A DNA stretch of 64,000 bases from Pseudomonas lalucatii (lineage in GTDB: Bacteria > Pseudomonadota > Gammaproteobacteria > Pseudomonadales > Pseudomonadaceae): NCBI RefSeq assembly GCF_018398425.1, contig NZ_JADPMV010000002.1, positions 1,541,001 through 1,605,000 on the forward strand, given 5' to 3'. Positions 28,648 through 38,772 of the stretch are shown here, piece by piece (position 1 is the stretch's first letter; every line of letters begins with the position of its first letter). Under the pieces are notes generated by a model, which was given only the letters and a program-made list of their open reading frames with translations, ran no database searches and was not told the origin of the DNA. The position numbers and the translations under genes are program-made.

Positions 28648-29661
28648 ATGAACCTGCGCATCCCCCAGCTGAGCTTCGAGCCCGCCGACGAACTGGCCGC
28701 CCTGTGCAAGGCCGGCGGCGACCCGCTGCGCCTGAACGTGCTGCGCGCCCTGGCCAACGACTCGTTCGGCGTGCTGGAACTGGCGCAGATCTTCGCCATC
28801 GGCCAGTCGGGCATGAGCCATCACCTCAAGGTGCTGGCCCAGGCCGGCCTGGTGGCCACGCGCCGCGAGGGCAACGCGGTGTTCTACCGCCGCGCCCTGG
28901 CCCAGGGCGACGCCCTCGGCGGCACCCTGCACGCCGCGCTGCTGAACGAAGCCGACGGCCTGGCGCTGCCGGCCGAGGCCCAGGCGCGCATCGCCGAGGT
29001 GCATGCCCGGCGGGCGGCGACCAGCCGCGACTTCTTCGCCCGCACGGCGGCCAGCTTCCAGGCCCAGCAGGACCTGATCGCCGGCCTGCCGCAGTACCGC
29101 GACAGCATGCTGGCGCTGCTCGACGCCCTGGACCTGGCGAACGAGGCCACGGCCCTGGAGGTCGGCCCCGGCGACGGCGGTTTCCTGCCCGAGCTGGCGC
29201 GGCGTTTCAAGCGGGTCACCGCGCTGGACAACAGTCCGGCGATGCTCGAGCTGGCGCGCCAGCGCTGCGACAAGCACGGCCTGGACAACGTCGAGCTGCG
29301 CCTGGCCGACGCCTTGAATGACGATTACCCGAGTGCCGATTGCCTGGTGCTGAACATGGTCCTGCACCATTTCGCCGCACCGGCCGAGGCGCTGAAACAG
29401 CTGGCGCAACGCGTGAACGGCGGCGGCAGCCTGCTGATCAGCGAGTTGTGCAGCCACAACCAGAGCTGGGCCAGGCAGGCCTGCGGCGATCTCTGGCTGG
29501 GCTTCGAACAGGACGACCTGGCCCGCTGGGCCAGCGCCGCGGGGCTCATACCCGGCGACAGCCAGTACGTGGGCCTGCGCAATGGTTTCCAGATTCAGGT
29601 GCGGCATTTCGCCAAACCGGATGAACACACCGGCCCACGGGCCACCCTCACCCACCGGTAA
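28648..29661 (+). CDS. ArsR-family regulator fused to SAM-dependent methyltransferase domain
   Basis: A 337-residue two-domain protein. The N-terminal winged helix (about 10-95; AGGDPLRLNVLRALANDS, IGQSGMSHHLKVLAQAGL) is ArsR-like but I see no metal-binding cysteine pair. The C-terminal half is a class I methyltransferase fold with motif I EVGPGDGGF (about 171-179), acidic residue in VTALDNSPAMLELA, and LVLNMVLHHFA. The fold may sense SAM or SAH rather than methylate a substrate; SahR-type regulators of the SAM cycle are the obvious precedent. It lies directly upstream of metK (21-base gap), with the perfect palindrome just before its promoter. P. aeruginosa has the same gene-metK order. Confidence 0.88.
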   Translation: MNLRIPQLSFEPADELAALCKAGGDPLRLNVLRALANDSFGVLELAQIFAIGQSGMSHHLKVLAQAGLVATRREGNAVFYRRALAQGDALGGTLHAALLNEADGLALPAEAQARIAEVHARRAATSRDFFARTAASFQAQQDLIAGLPQYRDSMLALLDALDLANEATALEVGPGDGGFLPELARRFKRVTALDNSPAMLELARQRCDKHGLDNVELRLADALNDDYPSADCLVLNMVLHHFAAPAEALKQLAQRVNGGGSLLISELCSHNQSWARQACGDLWLGFEQDDLARWASAAGLIPGDSQYVGLRNGFQIQVRHFAKPDEHTGPRATLTHR

Positions 29662-29682
29662 TTAATTTAGGAAGACCGATAG

Positions 29683-30873
29683 ATGAGCGACTACTCCCTG
29701 TTTACCTCCGAGTCCGTGTCCGAAGGCCATCCGGACAAGATCGCCGACCAGATCTCCGACGCGGTGCTCGATGCCATCATCGCCCAGGACAAGTATGCCC
29801 GCGTGGCCTGCGAGACCCTGGTCAAGACCGGCGTGGCGATCATCGCCGGCGAAGTCACCACCAGCGCCTGGGTCGACCTGGAAGAGCTGGTGCGCAAGGT
29901 CATCATCGACATCGGCTACGACAGCTCCGACGTCGGCTTCGACGGCGCCACCTGCGGCATCATCAACATCATCGGCAAGCAGTCCCCGGACATCAACCAG
30001 GGCGTCGACCGGGCCAAGCCGGAAGACCAGGGCGCCGGCGACCAGGGCCTGATGTTCGGCTACGCCAGCAACGAGACCGACGTGCTGATGCCGGCGCCGA
30101 TCTGCTTCAGCCACCGCCTGGTCGAGCGCCAGGCCGAGGCGCGCAAGTCCGGCCTGCTGCCGTGGCTGCGCCCGGACGCCAAGAGCCAGGTCACCTGCCG
30201 CTACGAGAACGGCAAGGTCACCGGCATCGACGCCGTGGTGCTGTCCACCCAGCACAACCCGGACGTCAGCTACAACGACCTGCGCGAAGGGGTGATGGAG
30301 CTGATCGTCAAGCACGTGCTGCCGGCCGAACTGCTGCACAAGGACACCCAGTTCCACATCAACCCCACCGGCCAGTTCATCATCGGCGGCCCGGTAGGCG
30401 ACTGCGGCCTGACCGGGCGCAAGATCATCGTCGACTCCTACGGCGGCATGGCCCGCCACGGTGGCGGCGCCTTCTCCGGCAAGGACCCGTCCAAGGTCGA
30501 CCGCAGCGCCGCCTACGCCGGCCGCTACGTGGCCAAGAACATCGTCGCCGCCGGCCTGGCCGAGCGCTGCGAGATCCAGGTGTCCTACGCCATCGGCGTG
30601 GCCCAGCCGACCTCCATCTCGATCAACACCTTCGGCACCAACAAGGTCAGCGACGACACCATCATCAAGCTGGTGCGCGAGGTCTTCGACCTGCGCCCCT
30701 ACGCCATCACCACGATGCTCGACCTGCTGCACCCGATGTACCAGCCGACCGCGGCCTATGGCCACTTCGGCCGCGAGCCGGTGGAGATGAGCTACGGCGA
30801 CGACAGCTTCACCGCCTTCACCTGGGAGAAGACCGACAAGGCCGCCGAACTGCGCGCCGCCGCCGGCCTGTAA
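29683..30873 (+). CDS. metK: S-adenosylmethionine synthetase
   Basis: A 396-residue enzyme making SAM from methionine and ATP. Family motifs: [29 protein letters not shown] (MAT signature 1), [19 protein letters not shown] (signature 2, phosphate loop) and the [15 protein letters not shown] segment. AGGAAG precedes the ATG. It follows the ArsR-methyltransferase gene in the same direction, then a bidirectional terminator. With ahcY and metF downstream it forms a SAM-cycle cluster. Confidence 0.98.
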   Translation: MSDYSLFTSESVSEGHPDKIADQISDAVLDAIIAQDKYARVACETLVKTGVAIIAGEVTTSAWVDLEELVRKVIIDIGYDSSDVGFDGATCGIINIIGKQSPDINQGVDRAKPEDQGAGDQGLMFGYASNETDVLMPAPICFSHRLVERQAEARKSGLLPWLRPDAKSQVTCRYENGKVTGIDAVVLSTQHNPDVSYNDLREGVMELIVKHVLPAELLHKDTQFHINPTGQFIIGGPVGDCGLTGRKIIVDSYGGMARHGGGAFSGKDPSKVDRSAAYAGRYVAKNIVAAGLAERCEIQVSYAIGVAQPTSISINTFGTNKVSDDTIIKLVREVFDLRPYAITTMLDLLHPMYQPTAAYGHFGREPVEMSYGDDSFTAFTWEKTDKAAELRAAAGL

Positions 30874-30887
30874 CCCCCCCGGAACCA

Positions 30888-30919
30888 CGAAAAAGCCCCG
30901 CATCCGCGGGGCTTTTTCG
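30888..30919. terminator. Bidirectional intrinsic terminator after metK
   Basis: CGAAAAAGCCCCGC at 30888-30901 pairs with GCGGGGCTTTTTCG at 30906-30919; T5 tracts exist on both strands. It serves metK (plus) and the convergent cytochrome gene (minus). Confidence 0.95.
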
Positions 30920-30947
30920 TTGGCTCACAGCAAGCCGGGCCGATCGC

Positions 30948-31397
30948 TCAGAACGCGCGGAACTCCTGGTGGCAAGCCTCACAGCTGTCCTCGACGCGCT
31001 GCATCGCCGGCGCCAGCGTCCGCTCGCGCAGCGGCCTGGCGGTCGTGGCCGCGACCAGCGCGGCGGTGGCCCCCTCCAGCTCACGGGCCAGCTGCTGGAA
31101 ACGCGCCTGGCGCTGCCATACCTCGTCCTTGGCCTGGCTGCCGTCCTCCTCCCTGACCTGGGGAAAGTGCTGCCAGGGCGCGCGCGCCAGCCGGTCCAGC
31201 TCGGCGGCGCCGCTGACGAAGCGCTGTTCGTCGAAGGCGAGGCGCCCGCGCAGCATGCCGCCGAGGTCCTCGCTGGTCTTGAGCATCTGCTTGAAGATGG
31301 CCTGGCGCTGGCCCAGGGGCGAGTCGGGGTCGACCTCGCCGCAGGCGACGAGGGCCAGGCTGGCGAGCAGAATGGGCAGGGCGATTGTCAGTTTCAT
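30948..31397 (-). CDS. Cytochrome c'-like lipoprotein
   Basis: A 149-residue predicted lipoprotein with a lipobox LALVACG and a single heme-attachment site CEACH very near the C terminus (SCEACHQEFRAF), the arrangement of the cytochrome c prime/c556 four-helix-bundle family. Segments QAIFKQMLKTSEDLGGML and FQQLARELEGATAALVAA fit its helices. Likely periplasmic, tethered to a membrane. Redox partner unknown. It sits alone, divergent from ahcY. Confidence 0.82.
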   Translation of the reverse strand: MKLTIALPILLASLALVACGEVDPDSPLGQRQAIFKQMLKTSEDLGGMLRGRLAFDEQRFVSGAAELDRLARAPWQHFPQVREEDGSQAKDEVWQRQARFQQLARELEGATAALVAATTARPLRERTLAPAMQRVEDSCEACHQEFRAF

Positions 31398-31504
31398 GGA
31401 CCATGGATTCGGCGGCGAAGGCGGACCACAGTATCCCCACTCGCGACGCCCCGGCCAAGCGCGGTGTTTTGCCGCAGATGTCGGCGCAGCGGCGACGGAA
31501 AGCC

Positions 31505-31533
31505 TTGGGCTTGGCCGCCGGCCTGGCTATAAT
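31505..31533 (+). promoter_or_regulatory. Sigma-70 promoter of ahcY
   Basis: TTGGGC (31505-31510), 17-base spacer and perfect TATAAT (31528-31533). Predicted start near 31540, placing the whole SAH riboswitch in a leader of about 155 bases. Confidence 0.75.
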
Positions 31534-31577
31534 CCGCAGGCTTCACGCGACCGGCACCGCTCCGGGCGCGCCCGCCA

Positions 31578-31672
31578 CCCGTCCGAGGGGCGCTGCAGCA
31601 AGCCTCATTAACAGAGGATTTGTCAGGCTCGGATGGGGCGTTATCCATACGCATCAACGGCGCCCATTCGCA
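31578..31672 (+). ncRNA. S-adenosylhomocysteine (SAH) riboswitch in the ahcY leader
   Basis: The leader contains the conserved SAH-aptamer core GTCCGAGGGGCGCTGCAGC and CAGGCTCGGATGGGGCG. P1 is a 10-bp helix between 31578-31587 (CCCGTCCGAG) and 31628-31637 (CTCGGATGGG), including one G-U pair. The following GCATCAACGGCGCCC (about 31651-31665) fits the distal part that pairs with the loop. SAH riboswitches lie ahead of ahcY in many Pseudomonas and switch the gene on when SAH accumulates. The precise aptamer end needs a covariance-model alignment. Confidence 0.9.
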
Positions 31673-31695
31673 GACAACGAATGGAGAACTCAGTT

Positions 31696-33102
31696 ATGAG
31701 CGCTGTACTGACGCCTGCCGGTTTCACCGACTACAAGGTCGCCGACATTGCCCTGGCCGCCTGGGGCCGCCGCGAGCTGATCATCGCCGAGTCCGAGATG
31801 CCGGCGCTGATGGGCCTGCGCCGCAAGTATGCCGTCGAGCAACCGCTCAAGGGCGCGAAGATCCTCGGCTGCATCCACATGACCATCCAGACCGGCGTGC
31901 TGATCGAGACCCTGATCGCCCTGGGCGCCGAGGTGCGCTGGTCGAGCTGCAACATCTTCTCCACCCAGGACCAGGCCGCCGCTGCCATCGCCGCCGCCGG
32001 CATCCCGGTGTTCGCCTGGAAGGGCGAGACCGAGGCCGAGTACGAGTGGTGCATCGAGCAGACCATCCTGAAAGACGGTAAGCCGTGGGACGCCAACATG
32101 GTGCTGGACGACGGCGGCGACCTGACCGAAATCCTGCACAAGAAATACCCGGCGATGCTCGACAAGATCCACGGCATCACCGAGGAGACCACCACTGGCG
32201 TGCACCGCCTGCTCGACATGCTCAAGGCCGGCAGCCTGAAAGTCCCGGCGATCAACGTCAACGACTCGGTGACCAAGAGCAAGAACGACAACAAGTACGG
32301 CTGCCGTCACAGCCTCAACGACGCCATCAAGCGCGGCACCGACCACCTGCTGTCGGGCAAGCAGGCCCTGGTTATCGGCTACGGCGACGTGGGCAAGGGC
32401 TCGGCGCAGTCGCTGCGCCAGGAAGGCATGATCGTCAAGGTCAGCGAAGTCGACCCGATCTGCGCCATGCAGGCCTGCATGGACGGCTTCGAGTTGGTCT
32501 CGCCGTACCAGAACGGCCTCAACGACGGCACCGAGGCCAGCGTTGACGCCGCCCTGCTGGGCAAGATCGACCTGATCGTGACCACCACCGGCAACGTCAA
32601 CGTGTGCGACGCCGGCATGCTCAAGGCCCTGAAGAAGCGCGCCGTGGTGTGCAACATCGGTCACTTCGACAACGAGATCGACACCGCCTTCATGCGCAAG
32701 AACTGGGGTTGGGAAGAGGTCAAGCCGCAGGTGCACAAGATCCACCGCACCGGCAAGGATATCGATCCGGCCAACGACGACTACCTGATCCTGCTGGCCG
32801 AAGGCCGCCTAGTCAACCTGGGCAATGCCACCGGCCACCCGAGCCGGATCATGGACGGCTCCTTCGCCAACCAGGTGCTGGCGCAGATCCACCTGTTCGG
32901 CCAGAAGTTCGCCGAGCTGCCGGCCAGCGAGAAGGCCGCGCGCCTGTGCGTAGAGGTGCTGCCGAAGAAGCTCGACGAGGAAGTGGCGCTGGAGATGGTC
33001 AAGGGCTTCGGCGGCGTGGTCACCCAGTTGACGCCCAAGCAGGCCGAGTACATCGGCGTGACCGTGGACGGTCCGTTCAAGCCGGACAGCTACCGCTACT
33101 GA
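31696..33102 (+). CDS. ahcY: S-adenosylhomocysteine hydrolase
   Basis: A 468-residue NAD-dependent enzyme splitting SAH into homocysteine and adenosine, relieving product inhibition of methyltransferases. Motifs: [30 protein letters not shown], the NAD fold [12 protein letters not shown], and C-terminal [12 protein letters not shown]. It carries the extra internal segment typical of the bacterial/plant long form. ATG at 31696 follows GGAGA (31683-31687); the longer frame upstream overlaps the riboswitch and is rejected. Expression is predicted to be controlled by the riboswitch. Confidence 0.98.
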   Translation: MSAVLTPAGFTDYKVADIALAAWGRRELIIAESEMPALMGLRRKYAVEQPLKGAKILGCIHMTIQTGVLIETLIALGAEVRWSSCNIFSTQDQAAAAIAAAGIPVFAWKGETEAEYEWCIEQTILKDGKPWDANMVLDDGGDLTEILHKKYPAMLDKIHGITEETTTGVHRLLDMLKAGSLKVPAINVNDSVTKSKNDNKYGCRHSLNDAIKRGTDHLLSGKQALVIGYGDVGKGSAQSLRQEGMIVKVSEVDPICAMQACMDGFELVSPYQNGLNDGTEASVDAALLGKIDLIVTTTGNVNVCDAGMLKALKKRAVVCNIGHFDNEIDTAFMRKNWGWEEVKPQVHKIHRTGKDIDPANDDYLILLAEGRLVNLGNATGHPSRIMDGSFANQVLAQIHLFGQKFAELPASEKAARLCVEVLPKKLDEEVALEMVKGFGGVVTQLTPKQAEYIGVTVDGPFKPDSYRY

Positions 33103-33110
33103 TCGCCCTG

Positions 33111-33183
33111 GGGTGGAAACGGCCAACGGCCTTTTCCACCCGGCCATTCCAGGCGGTGGAAAGCGCTGCGCGCGCTTTCCACC
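33111..33183. repeat. Two related hairpins in the ahcY-metF spacer
   Basis: Hairpin 1: GGGTGGAAA...TTTCCACCC across 33111-33141 with inner GGCC/GGCC pairs. Hairpin 2: GGTGGAAAGCGC (33155-33166) and GCGCTTTCCACC (33172-33183), a perfect 12-bp stem with 5-nt loop. Both share the GGTGGAAA arm, so they look like two copies of one repeat. Confidence 0.75.
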
Positions 33184-33207
33184 CTATGCCGCTAAGGACT
33201 TCTCTCC

Positions 33208-34053
33208 ATGTTTCAAGAACGCAGCTACAGCTTCGAGTTCTTCCCCGCGAAGACCGAGGCCGGGCATGAAAAACTGCTGGATACCGCACGCCAACTGGCC
33301 GCCTACAAGCCCGATTTCTTCTCCTGCACCTACGGCGCCGGCGGCTCCACCCGCGACCGCACGGTTTCCACGGTGCTGCAGCTGAATGACGAAGTACAGG
33401 TGTCCACCGCCCCCCACCTGTCCTGCGTCGGCGACAGCAAGGCCGAACTGCGGCAGTTGCTGAACCTGTACAAGGATGCCGGCATCCGGCGCATCGTCGC
33501 CCTGCGCGGCGACCTGCCATCCGGCATGGGCCTGGCCAGCGGCGAACTGCGCTATGCCAATGAACTGGTCGGCTTCATCCGCGAGGAAACCGGCGACCAC
33601 TTCCACATCGAGATCGCCGCCTACCCGGAAATGCACCCCCAGGCGCGCAACTTCGAGGCCGATATCGCCAACTTCGTGCGCAAGGCCCAGGCCGGCGCCA
33701 GCAGCGCCATCACCCAGTACTTCTTCAACGTCGACAGCTACTTCTACTTCGTCGAGCGGGTGCGCAAGCTCGGCGTCGACATCCCGGTGGTGCCCGGCAT
33801 CATGCCGATCACCAACTACAGCAAGCTGGCGCGCTTCTCCGATGCCTGCGGCGCGGAGATTCCACGCTGGGTGCGCAAGCAGCTGGAGGCCTACGGCGAC
33901 GACAGCGACAGCATCCGCGCCTACGGCGAGCAGGTGGTCAGCGAGATGTGCGAACGCCTGCTACAAGGCGGCGCGCCGGGCCTGCACTTCTACACCATGA
34001 ACCTGGCCGGCCCCAGCCTGGCGATCTGGAACAACCTCAAGCTGTCCGCCTGA
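33208..34053 (+). CDS. metF: Methylenetetrahydrofolate reductase
   Basis: A 281-residue FAD enzyme reducing 5,10-methylene-THF to 5-methyl-THF, the methyl donor for homocysteine remethylation. Family segments: YSFEFFPAKTEAG, FSCTYGAGGSTRD, VALRGDLPSG, ITQYFFNVDSYFYFVE and VVPGIMPITNY. AAGGA precedes the ATG. It follows ahcY in the same direction after a hairpin-containing gap of 105 bases, so co-transcription with differential stability is plausible. Confidence 0.97.
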   Translation: MFQERSYSFEFFPAKTEAGHEKLLDTARQLAAYKPDFFSCTYGAGGSTRDRTVSTVLQLNDEVQVSTAPHLSCVGDSKAELRQLLNLYKDAGIRRIVALRGDLPSGMGLASGELRYANELVGFIREETGDHFHIEIAAYPEMHPQARNFEADIANFVRKAQAGASSAITQYFFNVDSYFYFVERVRKLGVDIPVVPGIMPITNYSKLARFSDACGAEIPRWVRKQLEAYGDDSDSIRAYGEQVVSEMCERLLQGGAPGLHFYTMNLAGPSLAIWNNLKLSA

Positions 34054-34062
34054 GGGCGTCAG

Positions 34063-34099
34063 GCGCCGTGGCACCGGTCAACCCCCGGCACCACGGCGC
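34063..34099 (+). terminator. Stem-loop after metF
   Basis: GCGCCGTGGCACCGG and CCGGCACCACGGCGC (34063-34077 and 34085-34099) pair at 13 of 15 positions, starting 9 bases after metF stop. No U-run follows. Confidence 0.5.
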
Positions 34100-34166
34100 G
34101 GCGGCGACCCGGCCGTCACCCGGCCGCGCTCTTTGCACGCTCGTCTCAGCGGCGTATTCTGGCCCG

Positions 34167-34958
34167 ATGACGGCCCTCCTACGCGCCCTGCTCGCCCTCC
34201 TCCTGCTCGCCGCACCGGGCCTGAGCGCCCATGGCCAGCCCCTGCGCATCGTCAGCGAGGCCTGGGCGCCCTATGTCTACGAGGAGCGCGGGCAGTTGCG
34301 CGGCCTGGACTACGAGGCGACGGCCATCGTCCTGCAGCGCCTGGGCATCGACGCCGAATGGCAGCTGATGCCCTGGAAGCGCTGCCTGGCGGCCCTGCAG
34401 CAGGGCCAGGCCGATGCGATACTCGACGTGTTCCAGACCGCCGAGCGCCAGGCCGGCATGCTGTTCCCCGCCGAGCCGCTGTCGGAGGTCGAGTTCGTCC
34501 TGTTCCACGCCCGGGCGCGACCGCACCCCTTTCGCCGCCTGGCCGACCTGCACGGCCTGAAAGTCGGCGTGTCGGCCGGCTACTGGTACGCCAACCGCGC
34601 GTTCCGCGAATCCACCGCCTTCACCCGGGAACCGGCGCCGGACCATGCGGCCAACTTCGGCAAACTGCTGCGCAATCGCGTCGATCTGGTGATCAACGAC
34701 CACCGCGCCGGCCACTACCTGCTGAGCCGGATGAACCTGAGCGAGGCGATCGGCCACAGCCCCCGGGTGGTCAGCCGCGACCGGCTGTACCTGGGCCTGC
34801 GCCGCGACGCCGAACTCGAAAAGCTAGCCGTGCGCTTCGCCGAGGCGCTGCGGCGCTTCAAGGGCGAGCCGGCCTATACGGCCCTGCTCGAGCGCTATGC
34901 GTCGCCCTCGACGACGCACGCCACCCCCGCTCCGGAGGCGGAACAGCCGACCCTCTGA
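34167..34958 (+). CDS. Periplasmic solute-binding protein, SBP_bac_3 family
   Basis: A 263-residue exported protein with signal peptide (ALLRALLALLLLAAPGLSAHG) and family 3 binding-protein fold: LRIVSEAWAPYVYEERGQLRGLDYE, LMPWKRCLAALQQGQADAILD, and LHGLKVGVSAGYWY. It is an orphan with no permease nearby, like the gene at 6518-7252. I use ATG 34167: the signal peptide starts there. TTGCAC (34133-34138), 16 bases, TATTCT (34155-34160) would start transcription at or within a base or two of this ATG, and there is no Shine-Dalgarno. Confidence 0.8.
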   Translation: MTALLRALLALLLLAAPGLSAHGQPLRIVSEAWAPYVYEERGQLRGLDYEATAIVLQRLGIDAEWQLMPWKRCLAALQQGQADAILDVFQTAERQAGMLFPAEPLSEVEFVLFHARARPHPFRRLADLHGLKVGVSAGYWYANRAFRESTAFTREPAPDHAANFGKLLRNRVDLVINDHRAGHYLLSRMNLSEAIGHSPRVVSRDRLYLGLRRDAELEKLAVRFAEALRRFKGEPAYTALLERYASPSTTHATPAPEAEQPTL

Positions 34959-34979
34959 GGCGCAGCCGGCGCTCCCGCC

Positions 34980-36353
34980 CTAGGCCACCACCTTGTAGCT
35001 CGGCACATAGTCGCTGCCGCCCGGCAGCTTCATGCGCTGCTGATCGACGAAGGCCTGCAGCAGGCGATCCAGCGGCCGCATGATGCCCTCGTCGCCGGTG
35101 ATCTGGTACGGCCCATGCTCCTCGATCAGGCGGATGCCCTGGACCTTCACATTGCCGGCGACTATGCCGGAGAACGCCCGGCGCAGCTGCGCCGCCAGCT
35201 CGTGCACCGGCTGGTCGCGGGTCAGGTTGAGGCCGGCCATGTTTTCATGGGTGGGCTCGAAGGGGCGCTGGAAGCTCTCATCGATCTTCAGCAGCCAGTT
35301 GAAGTGGAAGGCATCGTTGCGCTCGCGGCGGAACTGGGTGACCGCCTTGATGCCCAGGGCCATCTCCCGCGCCACCCGGGCCGGATCGTCGACGATGATC
35401 TGGTAGCGCTGCTGCGCCTCCTGGCCCAGGGTGGCGCCGATGAACTCGTGCAACTGCTGCAGGTAGGGCTCGGCGCTGCGCGGCCCGGTGAGGATCAGCG
35501 GGAAAGGCAGGTCCTTGTTGTCCGGGTGCATCAGGATGCCGAGGAAATACAGGAACTCCTCGGCGGTGCCGGCGCCGCCGGGGAAGATGATGATGCCGTG
35601 CCCCACCCGCACGAAGGCCTCCAGACGCTTCTCGATATCCGGCAGGATCACCAGCTCGTTGACGATCGGGTTGGGCGCCTCGGCGGCGATGATGCCCGGC
35701 TCGGTCAGCCCCAGGTAGCGGCCGGTGACGTTGCGCTGCTTGGCATGGGCGATGGTGGCGCCCTTCATCGGCCCCTTCATCACCCCGGGACCGCAGCCGG
35801 TGCAGACGTCGAGGCCGCGCAGGCCCAGCTCGTGGCCGACGATCTTGGTGTACTTGTACTCCTCGCGGTTGATCGAGTGCCCGCCCCAGCACACCACGAT
35901 CTTCGGCTCCACGCCGGCGCGCAGGGTGCGGGCGTTGCGCAGCAGGTGGAAGACATAGTCGGTGATGCCCTGGGAGCTCTCGAAGTCGACCCGCTTGTTC
36001 TCCAGCTCGCTCTGGGTGTAGACGATGTCGCGCAGGGCGCTGAACAGCATCTCGCGGGTGCTGGCGATCATCTCGCCGTCGACGAAGGCATCGGCCGGCG
36101 CGTTCAGCAATTCCAGACGAATGCCGCGATCCTGCTGGTGGATGCGCACCTCGAAGTCCGGATAGGCCTCCAGGATGGTCTTGGCGTTGTCGCTGCTCGA
36201 GCCGGTATTGAGGATCGCCAGGGCGCACTGGCGAAACAGCGCATAGACACTGCCGCAGCCGGTCTCGCGCAGCTGCTGCACTTCGCGCTGGGACAGGGTC
36301 TCCAGGCTGCCCTTGGGCGACACCGAAGCATTGGTGGTATTTCTCTTGGCCAT
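34980..36353 (-). CDS. ppnN: Nucleotide 5'-monophosphate nucleosidase PpnN (YgdH)
   Basis: A 457-residue LOG-family nucleosidase that hydrolyses the N-glycosidic bond of purine and pyrimidine nucleoside monophosphates; in E. coli it is stimulated by (p)ppGpp. The family signature PGGAGTAEEFLYFLGIL is present, together with CTGCGPGVMKGPMKGA and the N-terminal SVYALFRQCALAILNTGS regulatory region that senses ppGpp in E. coli. Length matches (454 in E. coli). Monocistronic. Confidence 0.95.
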   Translation of the reverse strand: MAKRNTTNASVSPKGSLETLSQREVQQLRETGCGSVYALFRQCALAILNTGSSSDNAKTILEAYPDFEVRIHQQDRGIRLELLNAPADAFVDGEMIASTREMLFSALRDIVYTQSELENKRVDFESSQGITDYVFHLLRNARTLRAGVEPKIVVCWGGHSINREEYKYTKIVGHELGLRGLDVCTGCGPGVMKGPMKGATIAHAKQRNVTGRYLGLTEPGIIAAEAPNPIVNELVILPDIEKRLEAFVRVGHGIIIFPGGAGTAEEFLYFLGILMHPDNKDLPFPLILTGPRSAEPYLQQLHEFIGATLGQEAQQRYQIIVDDPARVAREMALGIKAVTQFRRERNDAFHFNWLLKIDESFQRPFEPTHENMAGLNLTRDQPVHELAAQLRRAFSGIVAGNVKVQGIRLIEEHGPYQITGDEGIMRPLDRLLQAFVDQQRMKLPGGSDYVPSYKVVA

Positions 36354-36859
36354 GCAGGCGCTCCATCGTGGTGAGGCCGACCACGCCCCGAAAGGCTGAT
36401 CGTTCAGTCAAGTTATAGCCCAGCGCCCGCCCGAGCCGGATAGCGGCCGGTGACACCAGGCTGGATCGGGGTGGTTCCTCGCCCTGCCGACTGGGCGGGG
36501 CAGGTCGCCGAACGGCTCGGTGGCAGAGTGCCCGGCCGCGCGCGGTAATCGCTGGCCGCATGATCTCCGACGCGGCGAAACTTTGCACGCAGGGCTTGCG
36601 CCCTCGCCGCCCAGCCGCCGCGGCAGGCGGCGCGCCCAAGCGGGGCCCCGCGCGGGCTCGCGGGTCACCGCCGCGGCGGGCGACGCGAGGCACCCCATGA
36701 CGCAACTGTTCTGTTATACTCGGGCCTCCCCGCCAGGCTTGCGCCCGGATGCTAGCCCCCAGTGGCCAGCAGTACCGGACGGGATTGCGCGCACCACGCC
36801 GCGATTCAAGCCAGGCAATACACCCCATAGGGCCTCGCCCTCACTAGACAGGATTGCAC
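36354..36859. other. Intergenic region upstream of rhlE, 506 bases
   Basis: Divergent region between ppnN and rhlE. The only recognisable signal is an extended -10 (TGTTATACT, 36712-36720) on the plus strand. The first 300 bases are very GC-rich and hold some short inverted repeats; open frames there look like random GC-rich frames and are not supported. Confidence 0.5.
36712..36720 (+). promoter_or_regulatory. Extended -10 promoter element for rhlE
   Basis: TGTTATACT is an extended -10 hexamer (TGn plus TATACT). It predicts a start near 36727 and a leader of about 130 bases. No good -35 is seen 17 bases upstream. Confidence 0.5.
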
Positions 36860-38665
<1,806 letters not shown>

Positions 38666-38713
38666 GGCCGCCAGCACAGGGATGGCGCCGACCCTGTCGG
38701 CGCTGCCCGTGAT

Positions 38714-38759
38714 GCGGAAACGAAAAAGCCGACCCCGGGGTCGGCTTTTTCGTTTCCGC
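38714..38759. terminator. Bidirectional intrinsic terminator, perfect 46-bp palindrome
   Basis: Bases 38714-38736 are exactly complementary to 38737-38759, with no spacer: GCGGAAACGAAAAAGCCGAC begins the left arm. It carries T5 tracts on both strands and separates the convergent rhlE and yceI genes. Confidence 0.95.
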
Positions 38760-38772
38760 GGGACACCCGGGC

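Noticed and set aside
31633..31695. N-terminal extension of ahcY by 21 codons
   Set aside because: It would overlap the riboswitch; the ATG at 31696 has GGAGA at proper spacing and the conserved N terminus.
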